Part shown: in pieces, positions 49,724 to 58,173 of the stretch
Position numbering within the stretch: the first letter of the stretch is position 1
Layout: every line of letters starts with the position of its first letter
From: Streptomyces smyrnaeus
Lineage (GTDB): Bacteria > Actinomycetota > Actinomycetes > Streptomycetales > Streptomycetaceae
Direction: 5' to 3'
DNA length: 64,000 nucleotides
Assembly (NCBI RefSeq): GCF_017676345.1
Contig: NZ_JAFFZM010000010.1
Span: 124,001-188,000, forward strand
The notes under the pieces: generated by a model
The model's database searches: none
Seen by the model: the letters and a program-made list of their open reading frames with translations, nothing else
Told to the model about the DNA's origin: nothing
Translations under genes and position numbers: made by a program

Positions 49724-50695
49724 GTGCGTACGCCTACTCCGCCCAGCCGCACCGCCCCCTCGGGCACCGGCAGCTCAGCCGGTGGCCCCCGTGTGCTCGG
49801 CCGCGGCCTGGTCGCCGCCGTCCTGCTGGCCGCCACCGCCGCCTGCGGGGCCTCCGGCAGCCCCCCGGCGCGCGGGCCGCAGCCCGAGCAGCTGCCGCAC
49901 TACGACGTCGCCGAGGACTTCTCCCTGCCCTCCTCGCCCACCTGGAAGAGCGCCCACCGGCGCGGAGAGCTGACGGTCGGCGTCAAGGAGGACCAGCCCG
50001 GCATGGGCGAGAAGAACCCGGCCACCGGCGAGTACACCGGCTTCGACGTGGAGATCGCCAAGATGATGGCCGCCTCGCTCGGTTTCGATCCGGACAAGCA
50101 GATCGAGTACAAGGCCATCGCCTCCGCCAACCGGGAAACCGCGCTGCAGAACGGCCAGATCGACTACTACGTCGGCACCTACACCATCAACGAGGGCCGC
50201 AAGAAGCTGGTCGGCTTCGCCGGGCCGTACTACATCGCCGGGCAGCGGCTGCTGGTGCGCCGGGACGAGAAGCAGCTCAAGGGCCCGCAGGACATGGCGG
50301 GCAGGAAGATCTGCTCCGCCGTGGGCTCCACCCCGCTCCAGCGCATCCAGGCGGATCACCCGCGCGCCGTGGCCGTCGCCTACGACAGCTACGCCATCTG
50401 CGTCGACAACCTCCTCAACCACCAGGTCGACGCGGTCACCACGGACGACACCATCCTGCTGGGCTACGCGGCCAAGGACCCCGAGCGCCTCAAGGTCGTC
50501 GGCAAGGCGTTCTCCGAGGAGCCGTACGGCATCGGAGTGCCCCGCCAGGACCGGGCCCTGGCCAGGGCGCTGGACAAGGCCCTCGTCGCCCGCGAGCGCA
50601 GCGGCGACTGGAAGCGGGCCTACGACGCCACCCTCGGCCTCTCCGGCCGCCCGGCCCCCGAGCCGCCCCGCGTCGACCCCGCGCTGACGCGCTGA
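49724..50695 (+). CDS. gluB: Glutamate-binding lipoprotein
   Basis: A 323-residue extracellular solute-binding lipoprotein (SBP_bac_3). The lipobox is TAAC after VAAVLLAATA. LTVGVKEDQPGMGEKNP, GEYTGFDVEIAKMMAASLGF and TYTINEGRKKLVGFAGPYY are the ligand-site segments of glutamate-binding proteins. GTG 49724 follows gluA by 12 nt, with GAGAGGGGA upstream. The C-terminus ends in a Pro-rich tail and is followed by 8-bp tandem repeats. Confidence 0.93.
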   Translation: MRTPTPPSRTAPSGTGSSAGGPRVLGRGLVAAVLLAATAACGASGSPPARGPQPEQLPHYDVAEDFSLPSSPTWKSAHRRGELTVGVKEDQPGMGEKNPATGEYTGFDVEIAKMMAASLGFDPDKQIEYKAIASANRETALQNGQIDYYVGTYTINEGRKKLVGFAGPYYIAGQRLLVRRDEKQLKGPQDMAGRKICSAVGSTPLQRIQADHPRAVAVAYDSYAICVDNLLNHQVDAVTTDDTILLGYAAKDPERLKVVGKAFSEEPYGIGVPRQDRALARALDKALVARERSGDWKRAYDATLGLSGRPAPEPPRVDPALTR

Positions 50696-50704
50696 CGCGC
50701 CGAT

Positions 50705-50734
50705 GAGCTGCCGAGCTGCCGAGCTGCCGAGCTG
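50705..50734. repeat. GAGCTGCC tandem octamers between gluB and gluC
   Basis: GAGCTGCC occurs three times in tandem with a fourth partial copy (GAGCTG), immediately before the gluC ribosome-binding site. Two 8-bp copies of GCGCTGAC also end gluB. Such repeats are prone to slippage and could tune gluC translation. Confidence 0.75.
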
Positions 50735-50754
50735 AGAGGAACGCGAACGGCTCC

Positions 50755-51399
50755 ATGGACGTACTGACAGAGAACTTCTCCCTCTACGGCGAGGGCTTCT
50801 GGGGGACGGTGAAGCTCACCGTCTACTCCTCCCTGCTGGCGCTCGCGGTGGGCGTGCTGATGGCGGGGTTCCGGGTGGCGCCGGTGCGGGCCCTGCGCGT
50901 GGTCGGCACCACATGGGTCACGGTGCTGCGCAACACCCCGCTGACCCTGCTGTTCTTCGCGATGCTGCTGGGACTGCCCCGCTTCGGGGTGGCGCTGCCG
51001 TTCGAGCTGTTCGCGGTGCTGGCGCTGGGCTGCTACACCTCCTCGTTCATCTGCGAGGCGGTCCGCTCCGGCATCAACACCGTGCCGGTCGGCCAGGGCG
51101 AGGCGGCCCGCAGCCTGGGGATGACCTTCGGTCAGACGCTGGGCGCCGTGGTGCTGCCCCAGGCGTTCCGCAGCGTCATCGCACCGATCGGCTCCACCTT
51201 GATCGCGCTGGCGAAGAACTCCGCGATCGCCGGCTCCTTCAGCGTCGTCGAGCTGCTGAGCACCTACAAGACGCTCAGCGAGAACGGCTACAGCGTCGTG
51301 TGGAGCTTCGTGTGGATCGCGGTCGGCTATCTGATCCTGACCCTGGCGATCAGCGCCCTCTTCCATGCCATGGAGCGGCGCTGGGGGGTGGCCCGATGA
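50755..51399 (+). CDS. gluC: Glutamate ABC transporter permease
   Basis: A 214-residue membrane permease of the His/Glu/Gln/Arg class with about five helices. GFWGTVKLTVYSSLLALAVG opens it, and the EAA loop GEAARSLGMTFGQTLGAVVLPQAFR is intact. ATG 50755; GAGAGGAA lies upstream, beyond the octamer repeats. Ends in an ATGA overlap with gluD. Confidence 0.93.
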   Translation: MDVLTENFSLYGEGFWGTVKLTVYSSLLALAVGVLMAGFRVAPVRALRVVGTTWVTVLRNTPLTLLFFAMLLGLPRFGVALPFELFAVLALGCYTSSFICEAVRSGINTVPVGQGEAARSLGMTFGQTLGAVVLPQAFRSVIAPIGSTLIALAKNSAIAGSFSVVELLSTYKTLSENGYSVVWSFVWIAVGYLILTLAISALFHAMERRWGVAR

Positions 51400-52298
51400 G
51401 CCTCGGTCCCAGCCCGAAGCGCGCGCCGCGCGCCGCCCAGGAGGCGTCCTCGGCGCTCTACGACATCCCCGGGCCCAAGGCGCGGGCCAGGCACCTGGGC
51501 TACGGCATCGCCGCGAGCCTCGCGCTGGCCGCGCTGGTCGCCTGGGTGATTCATCTCCTTGTCGACACCGGCCAGTTCTCGTACGTCAAATGGCGGCCGT
51601 TCGGCTACGTGGGTATCCAGGAGCTCCTGCTGCGCGGCCTCGGCAACACGTTGAAGGCGTTCGCCCTCGCCGCCGTACTGGCCCTCGCCCTGGGCGCCGT
51701 CCTGGCAGCCGGGCGGCTGTCCGAGCACCGGCCGGTGCGGTGGGTCAGCACGGTGCTGGTGGAGTTCTTCCGGGCCATGCCCGTACTGGTGATGATCTTC
51801 TTCGTCTTCGTGGCCCTGGAGGTCCAGCCGCTGCCCGCGCTGGTGACCGGGCTGACGCTCTACAACGGCTCCGTCCTCGCGGAGGTCTTCCGCTCCGGGG
51901 TGCTCTCCGTCGACCGCGGCCAACGGGAGGCCGCCTACGCGCTCGGCATGCGCAAGACCCAGGTCATGACGTACGTACTGGTGCCACAGGCGGTGCGGGC
52001 CATGCTGCCGACGATCATCAGCCAGCTCGTCGTCGCCCTGAAGGACACCTCGCTCGGCTTCCTGATCACCTATGAGGAGTTCCTGCACGCCGGGCGGTTG
52101 ATCGCCATCAACATGGACTACACCATGCCGTTCATCCCCGTCGTGATCGTCGTCTCGGCCATCTACATCGGGCTGTGCATGCTGCTGTCGTGGTTCGCCA
52201 ACTGGGTCGCTCGCCGCGAGCGCGGCAACATCAAGAACGAGGCCGTCTCCGTGGGCCCGCCCGAGGCGGCCCCCACCATGCCCGGCGCCCACCCCTGA
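51396..52298 (+). CDS. gluD: Glutamate ABC transporter permease
   Basis: A 300-residue permease, partner of GluC. A hydrophilic N-terminus of about 30 residues precedes the helices; LLLRGLGNTLKAFALAAVLALALG and the EAA loop REAAYALGMRKTQVMTYVLVPQAVR are diagnostic. Starts within the gluC stop (ATGA). It ends 10 nt before the opposing gene at 52309. Confidence 0.93.
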   Translation: MSLGPSPKRAPRAAQEASSALYDIPGPKARARHLGYGIAASLALAALVAWVIHLLVDTGQFSYVKWRPFGYVGIQELLLRGLGNTLKAFALAAVLALALGAVLAAGRLSEHRPVRWVSTVLVEFFRAMPVLVMIFFVFVALEVQPLPALVTGLTLYNGSVLAEVFRSGVLSVDRGQREAAYALGMRKTQVMTYVLVPQAVRAMLPTIISQLVVALKDTSLGFLITYEEFLHAGRLIAINMDYTMPFIPVVIVVSAIYIGLCMLLSWFANWVARRERGNIKNEAVSVGPPEAAPTMPGAHP

Positions 52299-52308
52299 GC
52301 GGCATCCC

Positions 52309-53028
52309 TCACCCCGGGGCCGTCGTGGCCGCACGGGTCACATCGGCGACCAGCTCGACCACATCGGGCCCGTACGCTTGCGAGTTGACGACCTTCAGCA
52401 GCAGGCAGAAGTTCCCGTTCGGCCCGTGCCGGCGGGCCAGCCGCACATGGTGCCGCACCAGATACCGCGCGGCCGCCTGGTTGGTGATGCCCCGCTGGCC
52501 GCAGATCAGGAAGACGGGTCGGGCGTCCTCCCGGTCCTGACCGGCGGTCAGCCGCGCCAGCAGCACATACTCGACGAGCCCCTTCTCCGCCGGGTACCGC
52601 TCCCCGTCGATCAGGAAGGTGGTCGGCTTCTCCCCGTCCCTGAGCATCGAGACCCCCGGCAGCAGGGAGCGGAGATGGGCGGCCATCCGCTCGTTGGAGA
52701 CCGGCCCGCCCACACAGATCTCGGTGCGCTCACCGAAACCCTGCCGGGCGGCGTCGTGCGCGACGACGTCCGCCCTGGCACCGCACTCCTTGATGAGCGC
52801 CGACAGCTCCAGCAGCGCGAACACGTCGTTGGGGGCCACCGTCCACTCGTCGACAGCAGGGTCCTTGTTGACCACGAGCAGGCACGAGGAGTTCTCGGGC
52901 AGCCCGAAGAACCGCTGCTTGCGGCGGAGTTTGCGGCGCCACAAGGAGGAGCGGGCCAGCCAGCCCGCCGTTGCCGTGATCGCGGCGGCGACCAGACCGA
53001 GCACGATCTCCCGCAGGTTCTCGTCCAT
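52309..53028 (-). CDS. Hypothetical membrane-anchored protein
   Basis: A 239-residue protein I do not recognise. It has an N-terminal transmembrane helix (IVLGLVAAAITATAGWLARSSL, about 8-29) followed by a basic stop-transfer stretch (WRRKLRRKQR), so the bulk is probably cytoplasmic. The soluble part is alpha/beta, with CLLVVNKDP, DVFALLELSALIKECGARADVV, EICVGGPVSNERMAAHL, PVFLICGQRGITNQAAARYL. Its alternating strands and GGP/GQRG loops suggest a Rossmann-like or nucleotide-binding fold. It stands between gluD and ggt on the opposite strand. ATG 53028. Confidence 0.7.
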   Translation of the reverse strand: MDENLREIVLGLVAAAITATAGWLARSSLWRRKLRRKQRFFGLPENSSCLLVVNKDPAVDEWTVAPNDVFALLELSALIKECGARADVVAHDAARQGFGERTEICVGGPVSNERMAAHLRSLLPGVSMLRDGEKPTTFLIDGERYPAEKGLVEYVLLARLTAGQDREDARPVFLICGQRGITNQAAARYLVRHHVRLARRHGPNGNFCLLLKVVNSQAYGPDVVELVADVTRAATTAPG

Positions 53029-53176
53029 GACGCGGCAGCCTAGGCCCTCGCGCGCCGCGCGGACCGACGGGGTGAGCATGTCCCCGCCCACCGCGGGGTG
53101 CTGACGCATCCGCGTCAACCGGATTACGCTGCGCGGATCGCGTTGTCTCCCGGAGCACCCAAAGGAGGCCCCTGCC

Positions 53177-55081
53177 ATGACGCCCTCTCCCGACGACCCT
53201 CCGAAGCCGAGTCCCCAGGCACCCGCCACCCGCGTCCGGCGCCGCCCAGCGGTGCGCCGCGCCGTCGCCGTGCTGGGCACCGGCGCCGTGGTCGCGGGGC
53301 TGCTGGGCGCCGTGCCGCCGAGCCCGCACCACGGGTCGCACACCGCGGGGCAGGAAGGTCGCGGCGGCGGGACCCCGGCCAAGTCGCCGGTGGCCACCGG
53401 CTACGGAGGCGCCGTCTCCAGCGTGGACGCCGACGCCTCCGCCGCAGGCATCAAGGTGCTCAAGAACGGCGGCAACGCGGCCGACGCCGCGGTGGCCACG
53501 GCCGCGGCCCTCGGCGTGACCGAGCCGTACTCGGCGGGCATCGGCGGTGGCGGATACCTGGTGTACTACGACGCGGCCGACGGCAAGGTGCACACCGTCG
53601 ACGGCCGGGAGACGGCGCCCCGCAGCGCCGACAAGCACCTGTTCACCGAGGACGGCAAGCCGATCCCGTTCGCCGAGGCGGTCACCAGCGGACTCGGTGT
53701 GGGCACCCCGGGCACCCCGGCGACCTGGGAGAAGGCACTCCGCGCCTTCGGCACCAAATCGCTGGCGCAGACGCTGCGGCCCGCGACGAAGCTGGCGAAG
53801 CGCGGCTTCACGGTCGATGAGACGTTCCGGAAGCAGACGGCGGACAACCAGGACCGGTTCCGCGACTTCCCCGCGACGGCAAAGCTGTTCCTGCCGGGCG
53901 GCAAGCTGCCCGAGGTCGGCTCCAGGCTCAACAACCCCGACCTGGCCCGCACCTACCAGCAGCTGGCCCGCAAGGGCACCAAGGCCTTCTACCACGGCGA
54001 GGTGGGCCGCGACATCGTACGGACGGTGCGCAAGCCCCCGGTGGCGAAGGGCGCCGAGCGCACGGTGCGGCCCGGCGACATGACAGCGCGGGACCTGCGG
54101 GCGTACGAGGCACTGTCGCAGCAGCCGACCCGCACCAGCTACCGGGGGCTGGACGTGTACGGCATGGCGCCCTCCTCCTCCGGCGGCACCACCGTCGCCG
54201 AGGCGCTCAACATCCTCGAACGCGGCGATCTGGGCTCCCTAGGCGAGAAGGAGTATCTGCACCGCTATCTGGAGGCGAGCCGCATCGCGTTCGCCGACCG
54301 GGGCCGCTGGGTCGGTGATCCGGCGCAGGAGGACGTGCCGACCCGGGGGCTGACCTCGCAGCGGTTCGCGGACGCACGCGCCTGCCTGATCGACGACGGC
54401 AAGGTACTGGAGAGCCCGGTGGCGCCGGGCGATCCCCGCGACCCGCAGGAGTGCGAGCGCGGCGACGCCGACCAGGCGGCGCCCACCACCTACGAGGGGG
54501 AGAACACCACCCATCTGACCGTCGCCGACAAGTGGGGCAACGTCGCCGCCTACACCCTCACCATCGAGCAGACCGGCGGCAGCGGCATCACCGTGCCCGG
54601 CCGCGGGTTCCTGCTCAACAACGAGCTGACGGACTTCTCGTTCGTGCCCGTCACCCCCGGCGTCCACGACCCGAACCTGCCCGGCCCCGGGAAGCGTCCC
54701 CGCTCCTCGATGGCACCGACCGTCGTACTGGAGCGAGGTGAGCCGGTGCTCGCGCTCGGCTCACCGGGAGGCTCCACGATCATCACGACGGTGCTGCAGA
54801 CCCTCACCAACCACCTCGACCGCGGGATGCCGCTCCTCGACGCCATCGCCGCGCCGCGCGCCAGTCAGCGCAACTCCGCGCGGACCGACGCCGAACCCGC
54901 ACTGATGAACAGCAAGGTGCGGCGCCAACTGGAGGCACTGGGGCACTCGTTCAACCGGACTGCGGAGATCGGCGCCGCCACCGCCGTGCGACGGCTGGAG
55001 AAAGGGCGCTGGCGCGCCGCCGCCGAGCCGGAGCGCCGCGGCGGCGGATCGGCGATGGTCGTCCGGCCGACGGGACGCTGA
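53177..55081 (+). CDS. ggt: Secreted gamma-glutamyltranspeptidase
   Basis: A 634-residue Ntn-hydrolase precursor that cleaves gamma-glutamyl bonds, for example of glutathione, releasing glutamate. A long basic N-terminus and a hydrophobic segment (AVAVLGTGAVVAGLLGAVP) form a signal or Tat-independent export sequence. GGNAADAAVATAAALGVTEP and GGGGYLVYYD belong to the large subunit; autocleavage should occur before Thr444 in ENTTHLTVAD, giving the catalytic small subunit with GSPGGSTI. Proximity to gluABCD suggests that released glutamate is taken up by that importer. Confidence 0.94.
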   Translation: MTPSPDDPPKPSPQAPATRVRRRPAVRRAVAVLGTGAVVAGLLGAVPPSPHHGSHTAGQEGRGGGTPAKSPVATGYGGAVSSVDADASAAGIKVLKNGGNAADAAVATAAALGVTEPYSAGIGGGGYLVYYDAADGKVHTVDGRETAPRSADKHLFTEDGKPIPFAEAVTSGLGVGTPGTPATWEKALRAFGTKSLAQTLRPATKLAKRGFTVDETFRKQTADNQDRFRDFPATAKLFLPGGKLPEVGSRLNNPDLARTYQQLARKGTKAFYHGEVGRDIVRTVRKPPVAKGAERTVRPGDMTARDLRAYEALSQQPTRTSYRGLDVYGMAPSSSGGTTVAEALNILERGDLGSLGEKEYLHRYLEASRIAFADRGRWVGDPAQEDVPTRGLTSQRFADARACLIDDGKVLESPVAPGDPRDPQECERGDADQAAPTTYEGENTTHLTVADKWGNVAAYTLTIEQTGGSGITVPGRGFLLNNELTDFSFVPVTPGVHDPNLPGPGKRPRSSMAPTVVLERGEPVLALGSPGGSTIITTVLQTLTNHLDRGMPLLDAIAAPRASQRNSARTDAEPALMNSKVRRQLEALGHSFNRTAEIGAATAVRRLEKGRWRAAAEPERRGGGSAMVVRPTGR

Positions 55082-55088
55082 CGAGCGA

Positions 55089-55116
55089 CACCTCCGCACC
55101 GAAGGTCGCGGAGGTG
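55089..55116 (+). terminator. First hairpin after ggt
   Basis: CACCTCCGC pairs with GCGGAGGTG (9 bp, 10-nt loop) 8 nt after the stop. It is followed by an even stronger hairpin at 55136. Confidence 0.7.
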
Positions 55117-55135
55117 GAAACAGGAGGACGACCGG

Positions 55136-55178
55136 GTGACCCCGCGCCGCCGCGGCCCTTGGCCGCGGCGGCGGTCAC
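55136..55178. terminator. Second, very strong hairpin after ggt
   Basis: GCCGCCGCGGCC pairs with GGCCGCGGCGGC (12 bp, 3-nt loop CTT) inside an outer GTGACC/GGTCAC stem. With the hairpin at 55089 it makes a tandem terminator in the 343-nt gap before the kinase gene. The rest of that gap (55179-55424) shows no gene that I would support. Confidence 0.7.
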
Positions 55179-55424
55179 CTGTGCCCGATCCCCGCGCGGT
55201 CAGCGGTTCGGGTACGTTCGCGGTCCTCGCCGGGCATACTTCGACCGTACGACTTCGACCTGCGGATCCGGGGGTCCGCCCGCCGGAATCCGCGCGGCGG
55301 GCGGGGCGCGGGGTGGGCCGCCCGTACGGCGCGTGGTTGCCACCTGATCACAGGCCGTACGATCGCTTCCCATCAGCTGTGTGACGGCCCGCCCACGGCG
55401 GCCGAACGGACCGGGGGAGAGTGC

Positions 55425-57785
55425 ATGAGGTCCCTGCGCGCGGACGATCCCGAACGCATCGGTGAATACCGGCTGTTGGGGCGGCTCGGTGAGGGTGGGA
55501 TGGGCAGCGTGTACCTGGCCCAGTCCCCGCGCGGCCGCACCGTCGCGGTCAAGCTGGTGCGGCGGGAGCTGTCCGAGCACGCCGAGTTCCGGCACCGCTT
55601 CGAGCAGGAGGTCGGCGCCGCCCGCCGGGTCGGCGGTGAGTGGACGGCACCGGTGCTGGACGCGGACACCGAGGCCGATCCGCCGTGGGTGGCCACCGGC
55701 TACATACCGGGCATCACCCTCTACGAGGCCGTCGCGGGCCGCAAGGCGCCGCTGCCCGTACGTACGCTGCGCATCCTCGCCAACCGGCTCGCCCGCGCGC
55801 TCGGCGCCATCCACGAGGCGGGGCTGATCCACCGTGACGTGAAGCCCTCGAACATCCTGGTCACCATCGACGGGCCGCGCGTCATCGACTTCGGCATCGC
55901 CCGCGCGCTGGAGACAGTCGCGGACGCCCAACTGACGCGTACGGGCGCCGTCGTCGGCTCGCCCGGCTTCATGTCGCCCGAACAGATACGCGGCGACCGG
56001 CTGACCGGGGCCAGCGACATCTTCTCCCTCGGCTCCGTACTGGCCTTCGCCGCGATACGGCGCACCCCCTTCGGCGGCGAGGGCGTCGCCGGGCACGTCC
56101 AGATGTACCGGATCACCCAGGAGGAGCCCGACCTGACGGGCGTCCCCGACGAGTTGCGGGACCTGATCGCCGCGTGTCTGGCCAAACCCGTCGCGGAGCG
56201 GCCCGGGTTGCCGGAGATCCTGGACCGTACCGCGGACCCGGAGGACGAGCCGGGCCCCGGCACGACCGGTGCGGAGGCCGCCGAACCCTGGCTGCCGGGC
56301 GGCCTGGTGGCCCAGCTCGGACGGCACGCGGCCCAACTGCTGGACGTGGAGGTCCCCGGCGCCCAGGCGGCGGCCGACCGGGCCGCCGAGGCCCCGGCGG
56401 TCCCGCCGCGCCCCGGCGCCGAGCCCTCGCTCACGACGGTGGAGCCCGCCACCCCGGCAGCGGCGCCCTCGACCCCGCCCCCGGGGGAGGGGCCCGCGAC
56501 CGCGGCGCCCGGCCCGGACGCCCCCGCCACGCGACCGGCCGCGTCGGCGGGTGCCGAGCCGGCAGCGGACGAGCCCGCCGCGTCCGGCACCGGGCGCAAC
56601 GGCGCCCCCACCGCGGGGGCGGACGGCAGCGGCACGGACACGGACGGCCGCGAGGGTTCCGCAGCGCCCGAGGACCCCGGCGAGCCGGAGCAGGGCGCAG
56701 CGGGCGCCGCACTCCCGCCCCCACCGCCGGCCCCCGGCGGCCCCGAGATGCACGGCATGGCGACCGTGACCGGAGCCGGCGCGCAGCACACGCCCCCCTC
56801 CGGACAGCAGCACACGCCCCCCTCCGGCCAGTGGCCACCGCCGTACGCGCTGCACGGTCCGGCGGCGGCACCCGCGCCGGAACGCTCGCACGGCCGCGGG
56901 ATGCTGCTCGGGGCGCTCGGCGTGGTGCTGGCGATGGTCTCCGGCGTCGGTACCTTCGTCGCGCTGCGGGTCTACGACAAGGGCGACGAGGACACCAAGC
57001 CGCCCAGCTCCCAGCAGAAGCAGTCGCCCGGGACCGAGGACGACGGGAGCGGGAAGCCGTCGCCCGAGGACATCAGCAGCCCCGCTCCCGGCGGCGCGCT
57101 TCCCAAGGGGTACCTGGGCGCCTGGCAGGGCAGCGTCCAGGACGCCGACGGCTCCACGATCACCCGGCGGTTCGAGATCACCCAGGGCAAGGAGGGCGAG
57201 GTCGTCGCCAAGACCGTCAACATCCGGGCGGATCTGATGTGCGAGGGCGAGGCGACCCTCATCGGGTTCCGGAACAGGATGAGGGTCACCAGCCGGATCA
57301 CCGCGAGCCACCCCGCGTCCAACCCCTGCTCCCCGTACAAGGAGCAGACGTTGAAGCTGAACAGCGACGGCACTCTCTCCTGGGCCTACCCGGCCGGCTC
57401 CCTCTCGGCGACCCTCCGGAAGGCGGGCGATCCGGCCGCACCGGTGCCTTCGGGGATGGCCGGCGAGTGGAAGGGCGTCAACGAGGAAGGGGACGCGCGC
57501 ACCCTCTCCCTGAGCCGGGGCCGGGTCGGTACCGCGACCATGCGGGTGACCGGCGAGAACGACAAGGGCGGGAGCTGCGAGTGGGAGGGCGTGCTCGGCG
57601 GCGCCCACGCCAGGACGCTGCTGTACGGGCCGGAGAAGGTGGCTCGGGACAGCATCGGGGGCGGCTGCGGGGAGTCCGGAAGTTCATGGAGCATCACCTC
57701 GGTGGGTGACGACGAGATCCGGGTCTCCAAGGTACGGGAGGGCGACACCCCGCCGCGCGTGTACCGCCGCGTCGGCTCCGACTAG
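55425..57785 (+). CDS. Receptor-type Ser/Thr protein kinase (PASTA-less)
   Basis: A 786-residue kinase. The catalytic domain occupies about residues 14-270: GEGGMGSVY, VAVKLV, HRDVKPSN, DFGIA and MSPEQ. A long Ala/Pro/Glu-rich linker (about 275-480) contains a tandem QHTPPSGQ duplication. One transmembrane helix (MLLGALGVVLAMVSGVGTFVAL, about 492-513) leads to an extracellular region of about 260 residues containing two related beta domains: LGAWQGSVQDADGSTITRRFE and GEWKGVNEEGDARTLSLSRG each start one, with Cys pairs. The linker and domain plan resembles the kinase at 23864. Ligand unknown. Confidence 0.93.
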   Translation: MRSLRADDPERIGEYRLLGRLGEGGMGSVYLAQSPRGRTVAVKLVRRELSEHAEFRHRFEQEVGAARRVGGEWTAPVLDADTEADPPWVATGYIPGITLYEAVAGRKAPLPVRTLRILANRLARALGAIHEAGLIHRDVKPSNILVTIDGPRVIDFGIARALETVADAQLTRTGAVVGSPGFMSPEQIRGDRLTGASDIFSLGSVLAFAAIRRTPFGGEGVAGHVQMYRITQEEPDLTGVPDELRDLIAACLAKPVAERPGLPEILDRTADPEDEPGPGTTGAEAAEPWLPGGLVAQLGRHAAQLLDVEVPGAQAAADRAAEAPAVPPRPGAEPSLTTVEPATPAAAPSTPPPGEGPATAAPGPDAPATRPAASAGAEPAADEPAASGTGRNGAPTAGADGSGTDTDGREGSAAPEDPGEPEQGAAGAALPPPPPAPGGPEMHGMATVTGAGAQHTPPSGQQHTPPSGQWPPPYALHGPAAAPAPERSHGRGMLLGALGVVLAMVSGVGTFVALRVYDKGDEDTKPPSSQQKQSPGTEDDGSGKPSPEDISSPAPGGALPKGYLGAWQGSVQDADGSTITRRFEITQGKEGEVVAKTVNIRADLMCEGEATLIGFRNRMRVTSRITASHPASNPCSPYKEQTLKLNSDGTLSWAYPAGSLSATLRKAGDPAAPVPSGMAGEWKGVNEEGDARTLSLSRGRVGTATMRVTGENDKGGSCEWEGVLGGAHARTLLYGPEKVARDSIGGGCGESGSSWSITSVGDDEIRVSKVREGDTPPRVYRRVGSD

Positions 57786-57816
57786 GGCGTCCGGCTCGCA
57801 ACACCGTGCGACGGAC

Positions 57817-57849
57817 CGGCCCGGAGGCCCCCGTGGCGCCTCCGGGCCG
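57817..57849. terminator. Bidirectional terminator between kinase and tag-protein genes
   Basis: CGGCCCGGAGGC pairs perfectly with GCCTCCGGGCCG (12 bp) around a 9-nt loop in the 76-nt gap of convergent genes. Confidence 0.75.
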
Positions 57850-57861
57850 TCGCCAAGTCGT

Positions 57862-58113
57862 TCACCCTTCCGGCGGCTCACCGGACGCGTTGTCGTGGTG
57901 GACGTGCAGTTCGCCGTTCATGACGGTGTACATGGTGCTGTTCCCGTCCGCCGTGTTGGTCTGGGTCGGGCCGCCGTCCGCCGAATCTGGGGACGGTGTG
58001 CCGCCGTCGGCGGGCCGGTGGACTTCGACGTGGTTGTCGTGGCCGGCCACGACCGGCCCGGAGGCGTCACCGCCGATCCGGACCGAGAAGCTGTCGCCTG
58101 GTGCGGGTCTCAT
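57862..58113 (-). CDS. Small protein with GGDA-GP-VAGH-N tag motif
   Basis: An 83-residue hydrophilic protein. Near its N-terminus it has SVRIGGDASGPVVAGHDNHV, almost the same as IGGDAMGPIVAGHHNVVV in the large NTPase encoded just upstream. The middle is a Pro/Thr/Asp-rich linker and the C-terminus has NSTMYTVMNGELHVHHDN, another repeat-like strand of the same style. ATG 58113 has AGGAGA about 8 nt upstream. It has no catalytic residues and looks like a free-standing copy of the tag that could mediate co-assembly with the NTPase. Family not recognised. Confidence 0.72.
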   Translation of the reverse strand: MRPAPGDSFSVRIGGDASGPVVAGHDNHVEVHRPADGGTPSPDSADGGPTQTNTADGNSTMYTVMNGELHVHHDNASGEPPEG

Positions 58114-58173
58114 GGGAAGTCTCCTGCCTGTACGGGGATGTGCGTCACACGGGCGCGCCACGGCGCACCGGCG

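Noticed and set aside
55136..55384. Possible 82-codon gene with GTG start and AGGAGG at good spacing after ggt
   Set aside because: Its first 14 codons are a near-perfect hairpin better explained as a terminator, and the protein is Arg/Pro-rich low complexity with no recognisable fold.
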